Of a stretch of DNA of 64,000 bases, positions 14,240-23,841 are shown piece by piece. The notes below the pieces were generated by a model that saw only the letters and a list, made by a program, of their open reading frames with translations, made no database searches and was not told the origin of the DNA. Every line of letters starts with the position of its first letter. Positions within the stretch are counted from its first letter, which is position 1. The DNA is taken from assembly GCF_000813145.1 (NCBI RefSeq), contig NZ_BAZF01000005.1:62001-126000 (forward strand). The letters run 5' to 3'. The position numbers and the translations under genes were made by a program. Source of the stretch: Geobacter sp. OR-1 (GTDB lineage: Bacteria; Desulfobacterota; Desulfuromonadia; Geobacterales; DSM-12255).

Positions 14240-15451
14240 ATGATCAGCATCGAGGAAGCGCAGCAAACCATTTTTGAATATATCTCACCACTGGAGACGG
14301 AAAGGGTTTCGGCTTTCCAGGGCTTGAACCGGGTCACTCCGGAAAACCACATTGCCCCGTGGGACATCCCGCCAGCCGACAACTCGGCAATGGACGGCTA
14401 TGCCTTCTCCCATGCCGCGATCAAAGGCGATCGCCTCCGCGTGACCGGCTTTCTTCCGGCCGGGGAAAAACGGGATCTGCCGGTTCCGCCGGGTGAAGCG
14501 GTGAAGATCATGACCGGCGCGCCGGTTCCGCCGGGATGCGATACCGTGGCACCGATCGAAGATGTCGAACAGCTTGACGAATGGATCCGCTTCACATCGC
14601 CTCCCAAAGCAGGGGCGCATATCCGGAAGCGGGGCGAGGATATCCGCCTTGGTGATATTGTCATTCCTGCCGGTTCGACCCTCCGTCCCCAGGAGATCGG
14701 CATGCTCTCGGCCATGGGGGTGACAACACTGGCGGTTCACCGCCGGGCGCGGGTCGGAGTGCTGGCTACCGGTGACGAACTCCTGGAGCCGGGTTCGACA
14801 CCGGCACCGGGGAAGATCGTTAACAGCAACAGTTACAGCCTGGCCGCCCAGGTTCTGGATGCCGGGGGTGATCCGGTACTGCTCGGCATCGCACCGGACA
14901 GTCTCGACGCCACCTGTGAGAAGATCAGGGGCGGACTGAACGCCGACCTGCTGGTCATTACCGGCGGCGTGTCGGTCGGTGACCGAGATTTTGTCAAGAG
15001 TGCAATCGAACATCTCGGCGGAGAAGTGACATTCTGGAAGGTCAACATGAAACCGGGCAAGCCGCTGGCATTTGCCATGCTGCACGGGAAGCCGGTCTTT
15101 GCCTTGCCGGGCAACCCGGTTGCCGCCATGGTCTCTTTTGAACTGTTCGTGCGGCCGGCGATACTCAAGGCAATGGGGCGCCGCCGGATTTTGCGGCCGA
15201 AGGTCAGGGCGTCACTGCTTGAACCTGCAGCCAATAAGGGGAAGCGCCCCCACCTGGTCAGAGGACTGGTCTCGAAGGGTGATAGCGGTTATGCGGTCTC
15301 GCTTACCGGCAACCAGAGTTCCGGCCGGCTCTCATCGCTGATCCAGGGAAACGGACTGGTTTATCTGGCGCCCGATGCTGTCCATGCCGCCGGAGATGTC
15401 GTAGATGTGCTCCTGCTGGACCGGGAGTTCGAGATGGGCGAGGTAAGTTAA
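14240..15451 (+). CDS. moeA: Molybdopterin molybdotransferase MoeA
   Basis: A 403-residue MoeA that inserts molybdate into adenylylated molybdopterin. Family motifs: PADNSAMDGYAF near residue 48, GDELLEPG with NSNSYSLAAQV around 176-200, ITGGVSVGDRDF near 240, KPGKPLAFA near 273 and LPGNPVAAMVSFE near 287. A GAAGGAGG ribosome site precedes the start. The stop overlaps the moaA start by one base (TAATG), so moeA and moaA are translationally coupled. Confidence 0.94.
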   Translation: MISIEEAQQTIFEYISPLETERVSAFQGLNRVTPENHIAPWDIPPADNSAMDGYAFSHAAIKGDRLRVTGFLPAGEKRDLPVPPGEAVKIMTGAPVPPGCDTVAPIEDVEQLDEWIRFTSPPKAGAHIRKRGEDIRLGDIVIPAGSTLRPQEIGMLSAMGVTTLAVHRRARVGVLATGDELLEPGSTPAPGKIVNSNSYSLAAQVLDAGGDPVLLGIAPDSLDATCEKIRGGLNADLLVITGGVSVGDRDFVKSAIEHLGGEVTFWKVNMKPGKPLAFAMLHGKPVFALPGNPVAAMVSFELFVRPAILKAMGRRRILRPKVRASLLEPAANKGKRPHLVRGLVSKGDSGYAVSLTGNQSSGRLSSLIQGNGLVYLAPDAVHAAGDVVDVLLLDREFEMGEVS

Positions 15452-16431
15452 TGACTCTGCACGATCCGCATGGCAGAAGGATCAACTATCTCCGGCTATC
15501 CGTGACCGACCGGTGCAATCTCCGGTGCCGATACTGCATGCCGGCCGAGGGGCTGATCAAGGTCGGTCATGACGATATCCTGAGTTACGAGGAGTTGCTG
15601 CGGATTGCCCGTGCTGCAGTGGCTATCGGCGTGGAAAAGATCCGGGTGACCGGCGGCGAGCCGCTGGTACGGCGGGGGATCATCGACTTCCTGCATCGGC
15701 TGGCGGCAGTTCCCGGACTGCAGCGGCTGGTGCTGACCACCAACGGGATGCTGTTGAGAGAAATGGCTGCTGACCTCAGGTCTGCCGGAGTGGAAAGCCT
15801 TAATATCAGCCTTGATTCGCTGCGGCCGCAGACCTTTGCGGAGATTACCAGGGGGGGAGAGCTGCGCCGGGCGCTGAACGGGATCGCCGCAGCCGAGGCT
15901 GCCGGGTTCGAATTCATCAAGATCAACGTGGTGGTGATGCGGGGAGTAAACGATGATGAGCTGGAAGATTTTGCTGCTCTGACCCTGGCTAGCCCCTACC
16001 GGGTGCGTTTTATCGAGTATATGCCGACCCTGGCCCAGCCGGGATGGGAAGCAACGGTAATGCCCGGCGCAGAGATCCTTGACCGGCTGGCAAAACGGTT
16101 TCCCATGGCCGACGAGGCGCCGGAGAAGATGGCCGGACCGGCGCGCTACCGGCGGATTGCCGGGGCTGCAGGGCTGGTTGGCGTGATCACCCCGGTCTCC
16201 TGTCATTTCTGCGGAGAGTGCAACCGGATCAGGGTCACCTCCCGCGGCATTGCCAAGAGTTGCCTCTTTGATCGCGGCACCGTTGACCTGCGCCCCATAC
16301 TGGCCAATGGCGACGATGCCGCGCTCCGCGAGGCCCTCCGGCGTACCGTGGCCGAAAAACCCGACCGCCACCAGCTTGCGGAAAACAACGGCGCACAGGG
16401 ACAGATCGATATGGCCCGGATAGGAGGATAA
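15451..16431 (+). CDS. moaA: GTP 3',8-cyclase MoaA
   Basis: A 326-residue radical SAM enzyme performing the first step of molybdenum cofactor synthesis with MoaC: GTP to cyclic pyranopterin monophosphate. The SAM cluster motif is C22-X3-C26-X2-C29 (RCNLRCRYCMP). The C-terminal cluster motif is CHFCGECNRIRVTSRGIAKSC, and the protein ends in the conserved Gly-Gly (ARIGG) needed for activity. No moaC lies in the window. The next gene starts 2 bases after the stop. Confidence 0.95.
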   Translation: MTLHDPHGRRINYLRLSVTDRCNLRCRYCMPAEGLIKVGHDDILSYEELLRIARAAVAIGVEKIRVTGGEPLVRRGIIDFLHRLAAVPGLQRLVLTTNGMLLREMAADLRSAGVESLNISLDSLRPQTFAEITRGGELRRALNGIAAAEAAGFEFIKINVVVMRGVNDDELEDFAALTLASPYRVRFIEYMPTLAQPGWEATVMPGAEILDRLAKRFPMADEAPEKMAGPARYRRIAGAAGLVGVITPVSCHFCGECNRIRVTSRGIAKSCLFDRGTVDLRPILANGDDAALREALRRTVAEKPDRHQLAENNGAQGQIDMARIGG

Positions 16432-16433
16432 CA

Positions 16434-16868
16434 ATGACTGCAGCCAAGGTGGTGGCGGTTTGCATAAGCCTGAACAAAGGGGAGCGAAAAACACCGGTTA
16501 ATCAGGTCGAACTGCGGGAAAATCACGGCATTGTCGGTGATGCCCATGCCGGAGAGTGGCATCGGCAGGTGAGCCTGCTGGCCATGGAGAGCATCGCCAA
16601 GATGCAAGCACTCGGGCTCAATGTCACGACCGGCGATTTTGCCGAGAACATCACCACGCAAGGGATCGACCTGCCGTCACTTCCGATCGGCACGCGTCTG
16701 GCAGTGGGGGACACTCTGCTGGAGGTCACCCAGATCGGCAAGGAGTGCCATACCCGCTGCGCCATTTATCACCAGGCCGGGGACTGCGTCATGCCCAAGG
16801 AAGGGATCTTTGCCAAGGTTGTGCTCGGTGGCGTGATAAAGCCCGGCGACTCGATTTCCGCTAAGTGA
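16434..16868 (+). CDS. MOSC-domain protein
   Basis: A 144-residue stand-alone MOSC domain, related to the C-terminal domain of Moco sulphurase. Motifs: GIVGDAHAG near residue 30, and the conserved cysteine region IGKECHTRCAIY near residues 101-112. MOSC proteins bind the molybdenum cofactor or carry sulphur; single-domain versions near moa/mob genes are common and their exact role is unsettled. It is coupled to moaA by a 2-base gap. Its stop codon directly abuts the permease remnant that follows. Confidence 0.85.
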   Translation: MTAAKVVAVCISLNKGERKTPVNQVELRENHGIVGDAHAGEWHRQVSLLAMESIAKMQALGLNVTTGDFAENITTQGIDLPSLPIGTRLAVGDTLLEVTQIGKECHTRCAIYHQAGDCVMPKEGIFAKVVLGGVIKPGDSISAK

Positions 16869-17053
16869 GTGATCAATCAGTTACTCATGTCCGCCAAGGG
16901 TATGGCCATCGGCACAGTGCTGGCGTTCATGATGGCAGTGACAGCGCTGTCCCTGCCATCCTCAGCAATGCCCTGAAAAAGCCTTTGCCGTCCTTCGGCA
17001 TCGTAGCAACAGCGATTGTGATTGTGGGTTATCTGTTCAACGCCATACTGTGA
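16869..17053 (+). pseudogene. 3' remnant of a UPF0718/ArsP-like permease, frameshifted
   Basis: Immediately after the MOSC stop, one frame reads SAKGMAIGTVLAFMMAVTAL followed by SLP, typical of the C-terminal helices of UPF0718 (YraQ/ArsP-like) permeases. It breaks at about 16955-16965 and the match continues in another frame as LKKPLPSFGIVATAIVIVGY then LFNAIL and a stop at 17053. The rest of the gene is missing. Such permeases, some of which export organoarsenicals, often sit beside a small CXXC thioredoxin-like gene; one occurs here at 23842, across the restriction locus. Confidence 0.72.
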
Positions 17054-17108
17054 CTATCCAATGCCAAAAAAACTTGTCGTAGTGGCTATTTGAGCCAATA
17101 TCTGGTAT

Positions 17109-19550
17109 TTGATGACAAAGATGATACTTCCGGTTGAGGCTGATTCCATGAGCTATAACGAAGCGGAAACTAGGTATTTCCTGATTGACCCTGTTTTGCG
17201 TGACAAGGGTTACGACTCTCACCAGTGGTTGAAACTGGAAACGCCTGCTCCGGTTGAACCTACCGGCCCCAAGGGGAGACGGCGCAAAGGTTCGGGTCGC
17301 ACCGATTATCTGCTCTGCGTTCAGGTGGGTGACATGCCCAAAGCGCTGCCGGTCGCAGTACTGGAAGCAAAGAAGGAAACTGAAGACCCTTTGAAGGGGA
17401 TGCAGCAGGCCAAAGGGTATATTGACCGCTACGATGTGAAGTATGTGTTTGCCACCAACGGCCACCGCTACGGAGAATATGACAAGTTTTCCGGACTGCA
17501 GGCAGGTCCGATTCCCTTTCCTGATTTCCCGCCGCATCCAGATTTGACGGCACGATTCTCCAGAGACACCGGAATTGATGTAACCCAGCCCGAAGCAAAG
17601 AAACTGTTCATGTTGGACAGCGCTGCCTATCCTGATTCCCGCTACTATCAGGATGCCGCCATCCGCGCTGCCTTTGAAAAAATCATCCGCTGCAGGCAGG
17701 ATGGAGAACCGGCGCGTGTGCTTCTGAGCCTGGCGACCGGTGCGGGTAAAACCATCATTGCCGCCAATCTGCTCTGGCGGCTGCATGAGGCTGAGGAACT
17801 CCCCAAGCCGGCCCTGTTCCTGTGCGATCGTGACGAACTGCGCGAACAGGGCTATAACAAGCTGAAAGCGGTATTCGGCGACAATGCCCGGATAGTGAAG
17901 ACGGAACAAGGCCAGAATGCCGCCAGGAATGCCCGGATTCACATTGCCACCTACCAGACGCTGGGGCTGGATGACGATACCGAGGATGAGAAGATTGCCA
18001 GTTTCCTCACCGATTTTTACCCGGAAGATGCCTTCAGTGTCATCATTATCGACGAATGCCACCGTTCAGCCTGGGGGCGCTGGTCCGAAGTGCTCAAACG
18101 CAATCCGAACGCCGTCCATATCGGCCTGACTGCCACACCCCGCCAGCTGCGCGAATCGAAGAAGAAAACTGCCGAAGACGATGAAATCACCGCCAACAAC
18201 AGGAAATATTTTGGAGAGCCGGTCTACGAATACACCCTGATTCAGGCCCAGGAAGATGGCTATCTGGCCGCCTGCGAAATCGTCAAGCGCAAGCCTTCCA
18301 TCGACAGCCGGACATTCACCAAAGAGGAAATCCTGGCCGCAAAGCCGCTGGACATCAGAACCGGCAAGCCGATAACCGCCGAAGACCTCACCAAGAGCCA
18401 GTACACCGGCAAGGACTTTGACGATGAGCTGTTCATAGATATGCGTACCCCGGCTATGTGCAGGGATCTCTTTGATCTGCTTTGTCAGAATGGCGGGCCG
18501 GAGCAGAAAGTCATCATTTTCTGCACCCGCGAAATTCAGGCCGACCGGGTCGCCATGCAGATGAACAACCTGTATGCCGCCTGGTGCAAGGAGAACGGAC
18601 AGACCACAAAGGATCATTATGCCTTCAAGTGTATGGGGGGCAAAAACAACGGCAGTGACATGATTGAACCGATGCGCGGCTCCGGCGAGCGGGCCTTCAT
18701 CGCCTGTACGGTCGATCTGCTGGAGGCGGGCGTCGATATCGAGCGGCTCAATGCCGTGGTGTTCTTTCGCTATCTGGAATCTCCGATCAAGTTTTATCAG
18801 ATGCTGGGACGCGGCACCCGTATCCATGAAGAGACTGACAAATACAAGTTCTGGCTCTACGACTACACCGGAGTTACCGATCTGTTCGGCACCGATTTCA
18901 TCACCAGGCCGCCAAGGCCCGGTGGCGGCGGTTCAGGAGGGGGAACCGGTGGCGGTGAAGAAGGGGGCGAGGATGATGTTCCGGCGGTTGCGCAGATTAC
19001 CGGCCAGTATGTCAGCATAACCCCTCAAGGGCGGTTCATCCTCAGCAGCCGCGATGGCCGCGATGTAAGGATTCCGGTGGATGAATACCGGCGCGGCATG
19101 ATTCAGCGGGTGCTGCAGGAAGCACACAGTCTGAAGGAATTCCGGCAGTTGTGGGTGGAGACACAGAAGAGACGCCTGCTGATTGACCACCTGATCTCCA
19201 GTAACTTCAGCCCGGAGTTGATCCGCGACATCGATCAGTTGAATGACTGCGACCTGTACGATGTCTTTGTTCATCTCGGCTACCGCGCCAGCGCTCTCAA
19301 GCGTTCGGAGCGGAACTGGTTTTACATCGATAACAACCGGAGCTGGTTCGAGAATGTTGATCCAAAGGCGGCGACGGTGCTGATGGCGCTGGGGGATCAG
19401 TTTGAGTTGGGGGGCACCGAGGCGTTGGAAACCCCGGCGTTATGGGATGTGCCGGAGATCAGCAAGGCCGGTGGTTTGGCCGCGTTGAAGTTGATCGGCA
19501 AGCCGCCGCTGGTGATGCATGAGGCGAAGATGAGGTTGTTTGGGGCATGA
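17109..19550 (+). CDS. hsdR: Type I restriction enzyme subunit R
   Basis: An 813-residue restriction and translocation subunit. The N-terminal nuclease domain carries the D...EXK pattern (TDYLL near residue 65, VLEAKKE near 82). The SF2 motor has Walker A ATGAGKT (about 209), DECH (about 314), LTATP (about 340) and motif VI MLGRGTRI (about 561). A glycine-rich linker near residues 603-620 precedes the C-terminal helical region that contacts HsdM. An in-frame ATG at 17151 is an alternative start. The stop overlaps hsdS (ATGA). Confidence 0.93.
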   Translation: MMTKMILPVEADSMSYNEAETRYFLIDPVLRDKGYDSHQWLKLETPAPVEPTGPKGRRRKGSGRTDYLLCVQVGDMPKALPVAVLEAKKETEDPLKGMQQAKGYIDRYDVKYVFATNGHRYGEYDKFSGLQAGPIPFPDFPPHPDLTARFSRDTGIDVTQPEAKKLFMLDSAAYPDSRYYQDAAIRAAFEKIIRCRQDGEPARVLLSLATGAGKTIIAANLLWRLHEAEELPKPALFLCDRDELREQGYNKLKAVFGDNARIVKTEQGQNAARNARIHIATYQTLGLDDDTEDEKIASFLTDFYPEDAFSVIIIDECHRSAWGRWSEVLKRNPNAVHIGLTATPRQLRESKKKTAEDDEITANNRKYFGEPVYEYTLIQAQEDGYLAACEIVKRKPSIDSRTFTKEEILAAKPLDIRTGKPITAEDLTKSQYTGKDFDDELFIDMRTPAMCRDLFDLLCQNGGPEQKVIIFCTREIQADRVAMQMNNLYAAWCKENGQTTKDHYAFKCMGGKNNGSDMIEPMRGSGERAFIACTVDLLEAGVDIERLNAVVFFRYLESPIKFYQMLGRGTRIHEETDKYKFWLYDYTGVTDLFGTDFITRPPRPGGGGSGGGTGGGEEGGEDDVPAVAQITGQYVSITPQGRFILSSRDGRDVRIPVDEYRRGMIQRVLQEAHSLKEFRQLWVETQKRRLLIDHLISSNFSPELIRDIDQLNDCDLYDVFVHLGYRASALKRSERNWFYIDNNRSWFENVDPKAATVLMALGDQFELGGTEALETPALWDVPEISKAGGLAALKLIGKPPLVMHEAKMRLFGA

Positions 19551-20689
19551 AAAATGACTTTATTGGACAACTTTCCTCAATTGCTGAAGTCATTTCAGGT
19601 TTTGCTTTCAAAAGTTCTTGGTTTGGCAGTGGCATGGAAAAGGTTGTTCGTATTAGCGATTTCGATAACGGTGTAGTAACACTTACAAATGCGGTTTCAT
19701 TTGACGCAAAAAAACATCCTGTCTCTTCCAAATATCAAATTCAGTCTGGAGATATTCTAGTTGCCTTGTCTGGAGCGACGGTCGGGAAAGTTGGTGTCGC
19801 TTCAACTGAAGCAGCCGGGGCTTACCTTAATCAACGAGTAGCAATTGTTCGAGGTCACAATCCAGATAATACGAGCTATTTGAGCTTTATCCTCAGAAGC
19901 ATTTATATGCTGCAACTACTTCCTTCAGCAGAAGGAGCTGCCCAACCAAATCTAAGCCCTAAATTCCTTGAGAGTTTACCAATCCCAATTCCACAAATTG
20001 AAGACCAACGCCGCATCGCAGCCAGCCTGAAATCCCAGCTTGCCGCAGTCGAAGAAGCCCGCAACGCTGCAAAAACTCAGCTTGATGAACTCGTCAACCT
20101 TGCCAACGCCATCATCCGCAAGAGTGTCGAGCATTCTGATACCGGTTTGGCAAAACTGGGTGACGTGCTGGATGAGGTAAAGAAGGGGATCGGCACAACG
20201 TGGGCGGATTACCCGGTGCTTGGAGCGACACGGGCAGGGCTGGCGCTGGCCAAGGAGCCGGTGGGGAAAAGCCCGGAGCGGTACAAGCCGGTGCTGCACG
20301 GCACGGTTTTCTACAACCCCATGCGTATCATGATCGGCTCCATTGCCATGGTTGACGATGACGACACCCCCGGCATCACCAGCCCCGATTATGTGGCGTT
20401 GCGTGGGAAGCCCGGCCTGGTTGATTCGCGCTGGTTCTATTACTGGCTCCGCTCTCCCTATGGCGTGAGCTGCATCGCCTCCCTGGCTCGTGGTGCGGTG
20501 CGGGAGCGTATGCTGTTCAACCGGCTGGCGGAAGGCTCTATCGAGTTGCCTCCGTTTGATGTTCAGATTGCGGCGTCAAAAGCACTCGCAGAGCTGAAAC
20601 CGATGCGCTGCGCCATTGAAAAACAGATGGTAGAGATCAATCTGCTGCCAGGCAAGATTCTGGCAAAAGCCTTTGATATAACGGTTTGA
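19547..20689 (+). CDS. hsdS: Type I restriction-modification specificity subunit S
   Basis: A 380-residue HsdS with two target-recognition domains separated by a conserved helical spacer near residues 145-185 (IPQIEDQRRIAASLKSQLAA). The second recognition domain starts near residue 200 and ends with a similar helix. Base composition changes inside the gene: line 19561-19620 has 21 G+C of 60, while 20161-20220 has 35 of 60. The first recognition domain therefore looks recently exchanged. It sets the DNA site recognised by the HsdR/HsdM complex. Confidence 0.9.
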   Translation: MKNDFIGQLSSIAEVISGFAFKSSWFGSGMEKVVRISDFDNGVVTLTNAVSFDAKKHPVSSKYQIQSGDILVALSGATVGKVGVASTEAAGAYLNQRVAIVRGHNPDNTSYLSFILRSIYMLQLLPSAEGAAQPNLSPKFLESLPIPIPQIEDQRRIAASLKSQLAAVEEARNAAKTQLDELVNLANAIIRKSVEHSDTGLAKLGDVLDEVKKGIGTTWADYPVLGATRAGLALAKEPVGKSPERYKPVLHGTVFYNPMRIMIGSIAMVDDDDTPGITSPDYVALRGKPGLVDSRWFYYWLRSPYGVSCIASLARGAVRERMLFNRLAEGSIELPPFDVQIAASKALAELKPMRCAIEKQMVEINLLPGKILAKAFDITV

Positions 20690-20746
20690 GACCATATCGA
20701 GGATGTCCTCTATATGGTCGGTGAACATAATCGAGAGGGACATGGC

Positions 20747-21862
20747 ATGGCTAAAAAAGTTGCCGTAATCGGGACAGAGTCATCAGCCGTTGTTGATGCA
20801 ACCGGTCTTCTTGTCGAACTGCGCGAATTAATCCACTCCGCCCGTCAGCGGGTGGCTACTGCTGCCAATGCCGAACAGACGCTACTTTATTGGCGTCTCG
20901 GTAAGCGTCTCCGCACCGAAGTTTTGGGAGACAACAGGGCTGTCTATGGCGAGCAGATTGTCGCGACAGTGTCGCGACAATTGGAAACGGAGTTCGGTAA
21001 GGGGTTTGGTGAGAAAAGTGTTCGGCGAATGATCCAGTTTGCAGAACTATTTCAGGATGAACAAATTATTGTATCGCTGATAAAACAATTAAGCTGGAGC
21101 CATTTCATTGAAATACTCCCCATAAAACAGCCTCTTGCCCGTGAGTTCTACGCCGAAATGTGCCGAGTGGAGCGCTGGTCGGTTCGCACCTTGCGGCAGA
21201 AGATTGCCGGCATGCTCTATGAGCGAACGGCCCTTTCGAAAAACACAGAAGAAGTGATCACGGCTGAACTGACGACCCTTCGCGACGGACAGATGACCCC
21301 CGATATGGTTTTTCGCGACCCCTACCTGTTGGATTTCCTCGGCCTGCAAGATTCTTTCAGCGAAAAAGATCTGGAAAACGCCATCCTGCGCGAGATGGAA
21401 AGATTTCTGCTGGAACTGGGAAGCGGTTTTTCTTTCGTAGCCCGCCAGAAGCGGATGAGCGTTGGCAAGGATGACTTTTATCTCGATCTGCTCTTTTATC
21501 ACCGTTATCTGCGACGGCTCGTGGCAATAGAGTTGAAACTGGAATCTTTCCAACCGGCACACATCGGCCAGATGGAACTGTATCTCCGCTGGTTGGACAA
21601 GCACGAGCGGGCAACAGGCGAAGAATCCCCTATAGGACTGATCCTCTGCGCCGGGTCGGATGCAGAACAGGTGGAGTTGTTGCAGTTGAATGAGAAATCG
21701 ATCCGTGTCGCTGAGTACCTGACGGAGCTACCGCCGGTGGAACTGCTGCGCTCGCGTCTGCACCTGGCCATAGAGCTAGCCAGGGAGCAGGCCCCGCGGA
21801 AGGTAGACGATACAGGGCTTCCCGGCAATTACACCGAATCAAAACTTGAGCGAAAAAAATAA
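20747..21862 (+). CDS. DUF1016 / YhcG-family PD-(D/E)XK nuclease-like protein
   Basis: A 371-residue protein with an N-terminal helical DUF1016 domain (ELIHSARQRVATAANAEQTLLYWRLGKRL) and a C-terminal PD-(D/E)XK fold. The likely catalytic line is DDFYLDLLFYHRYLRRLVAIELK, near residues 242-264. Such genes are often found inside type I restriction loci, as here between hsdS and hsdM. Their role is uncertain; an accessory nuclease or regulatory role is proposed. ATG 20747 is chosen over an upstream in-frame ATG at 20714 because a GAGAGGGA site fits it. Confidence 0.85.
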   Translation: MAKKVAVIGTESSAVVDATGLLVELRELIHSARQRVATAANAEQTLLYWRLGKRLRTEVLGDNRAVYGEQIVATVSRQLETEFGKGFGEKSVRRMIQFAELFQDEQIIVSLIKQLSWSHFIEILPIKQPLAREFYAEMCRVERWSVRTLRQKIAGMLYERTALSKNTEEVITAELTTLRDGQMTPDMVFRDPYLLDFLGLQDSFSEKDLENAILREMERFLLELGSGFSFVARQKRMSVGKDDFYLDLLFYHRYLRRLVAIELKLESFQPAHIGQMELYLRWLDKHERATGEESPIGLILCAGSDAEQVELLQLNEKSIRVAEYLTELPPVELLRSRLHLAIELAREQAPRKVDDTGLPGNYTESKLERKK

Positions 21863-21880
21863 CCCGAGAAAAGACACTTC

Positions 21881-23800
21881 ATGCCCAGACAGAAAACACC
21901 AAAGCAGTCGAAGCAACAGAAAAAAACCAAAACCATCTCCTCAACACAATCGTTGTCATCCTTCGTCAAGTCCATCTGCGACATCATGCGCCGCTCCAAT
22001 TGTGCCAGTGCCTTGCAGTATGTGCCTGAGCTGACCTGGGTTCTCTTTCTGCGTATCCTCGATGCCCAGGAAGAACGGGAGCGGGAGGCAGCCGAAGCGG
22101 TCGGCGGCACATTCACCCCGGCGTTGGTCAGCCCCTTTCGCTGGCAGGATTGGGCCGCGCCATTTTCTGATAAACCGGATCATCCCACCACCGCCGAAGG
22201 AAAGCCTTTCGGCTGGAAGCGGCAGGAACTGTTTGCCAAAGGTGGCGGCAAGCTTTTCGATTTCATCAATACCGAACTGCTCCCGCATCTGCATGGGCTC
22301 GACATTGACAAGATAACCAAGCTCCCCAATCCAGCGGCCTCTCGCAAGCAGCGCATCATTGGGCGTATCATGACCGCTGTGGAACGGGTTCGGGTGGATA
22401 GCGAAACCAATCTGCGCGACATCCTCGATAAGGTTCACGAAATCAGCATCAATAATATCGATGACACCCATTTCTTTACCCTGTCTCAAGTGTATGAAGA
22501 CCTGTTGCTGAAGATGGGGGAAAAGAATTCCGACGGCGGACAGTTTTTCACCCCACGCGAAGTTATCCGGGCGATGGTTCATACCATTGATCCGCAACCG
22601 GGCGAAACTGTCTACGACCCCTGTTGCGGCACCGGCGGTTTTCTGGCTGTTGCCTACGAGCATATCGCCCGTAACCAGGGGAATTCACCCGCTTCAACGG
22701 ACATTGACATACTGAAGCACGACACGTTTTTCGGCCGGGAAAAAGAGAATCTGGTTTTCCCGATTGCCCTTGCCAACCTGGTATTGCACGGCATCGACCA
22801 GCCGAACCTCTGGCATGGCAACACGCTGACCAGACGCGCCACTTACGGGGCGTTGTTTGATAATGCGCCAAAGACGTTTGAGGTAATCCTGACCAACCCT
22901 CCTTTCGGTGGCAAGGAAGGCAAGGATGCTCAGAAGAACTACGCTTTTGAAACCGGTTCAACTCAGGTGCTTTTTGTTCAGGACATTCTTGCGGAGCTAG
23001 CTCCCGGTGGCCGCTGCGGCATTGTTCTGGATGAAGGGCTGTTATTCCGTACCAACGAAAGTGCCTTTGTGGAGACCAAGCGCAAGCTGGTGGATGAGTG
23101 CAGCCTCTGGTGCATTATCAGTCTTCCGGGTGGGGTGTTCTCAACTGCAGGAGCCGGTGTCAAAACCAACCTGCTCTTTTTCACCAAGGGAAAGAAAACG
23201 GAGAAGATCTGGTATTACGACCTGTCGCACATCAAAGTCGGCAAGAAGACGCCCATGACCCTGGCGCTGTTCGGTTTTGGCAAAAATGGTGAACTGCTTG
23301 ACGACAGCCTGCTCCCTGCGACACTCACTGCGGATTGGCTGGAGGATGAAGCGAATCAGGGGAAACCATTTCCCAGCTATGCCAGATTGCTGGCACATCG
23401 AGGCACGCCGGCAGGAGAAAGCCGCTATTCATGGACGACTGATTTTGCTGAGCGTCGTAAGGTAGCCAGAGAGGAGATGCAGCCTTATCTTGATGAAGCC
23501 GCTAAACTCAAGGCCGAAGTTGTGTCGTACAAGGAAAAACTGAAGTCCCTCAAGAAAAGAGATGCCACCAAAGAAGAGATTGAAACTATTGAAGCAAAGG
23601 TCAAGGAAACGGAAAAAGCCTCTCGGGATGCTCAGGCCAAGGCTGATGAGATCGATGCTGCGGTTTTCGATCTGAAAGCAGTTAATCCGAATACAGTCAC
23701 AAAAATCGATGACCGAACTCTGGACATGATCATTGATAATATTGAAGTGCATGGAAAGATCGTTGCAACTGCTTTGAAAAGGCTGAAGTTGTTGCTTTAG
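21881..23800 (+). CDS. hsdM: Type I restriction-modification DNA methyltransferase subunit M
   Basis: A 639-residue N6-adenine methyltransferase. The HsdM N-terminal helical domain comes first, then the SAM-binding motif DPCCGTGGFL (near residue 246) and the catalytic NPPFGGKEG (near residue 339). A lysine/glutamate-rich coiled coil near residues 530-595 closes the protein, likely for contact with HsdS. It follows the DUF1016 gene by 18 bases and completes the hsdR-hsdS-nuclease-hsdM order, which differs from the common R-M-S or M-S-R orders. Confidence 0.94.
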   Translation: MPRQKTPKQSKQQKKTKTISSTQSLSSFVKSICDIMRRSNCASALQYVPELTWVLFLRILDAQEEREREAAEAVGGTFTPALVSPFRWQDWAAPFSDKPDHPTTAEGKPFGWKRQELFAKGGGKLFDFINTELLPHLHGLDIDKITKLPNPAASRKQRIIGRIMTAVERVRVDSETNLRDILDKVHEISINNIDDTHFFTLSQVYEDLLLKMGEKNSDGGQFFTPREVIRAMVHTIDPQPGETVYDPCCGTGGFLAVAYEHIARNQGNSPASTDIDILKHDTFFGREKENLVFPIALANLVLHGIDQPNLWHGNTLTRRATYGALFDNAPKTFEVILTNPPFGGKEGKDAQKNYAFETGSTQVLFVQDILAELAPGGRCGIVLDEGLLFRTNESAFVETKRKLVDECSLWCIISLPGGVFSTAGAGVKTNLLFFTKGKKTEKIWYYDLSHIKVGKKTPMTLALFGFGKNGELLDDSLLPATLTADWLEDEANQGKPFPSYARLLAHRGTPAGESRYSWTTDFAERRKVAREEMQPYLDEAAKLKAEVVSYKEKLKSLKKRDATKEEIETIEAKVKETEKASRDAQAKADEIDAAVFDLKAVNPNTVTKIDDRTLDMIIDNIEVHGKIVATALKRLKLLL

Positions 23801-23841
23801 CCCCAAACCGATAAAACAGGCTGCAATGAAAGGGATTAGCC

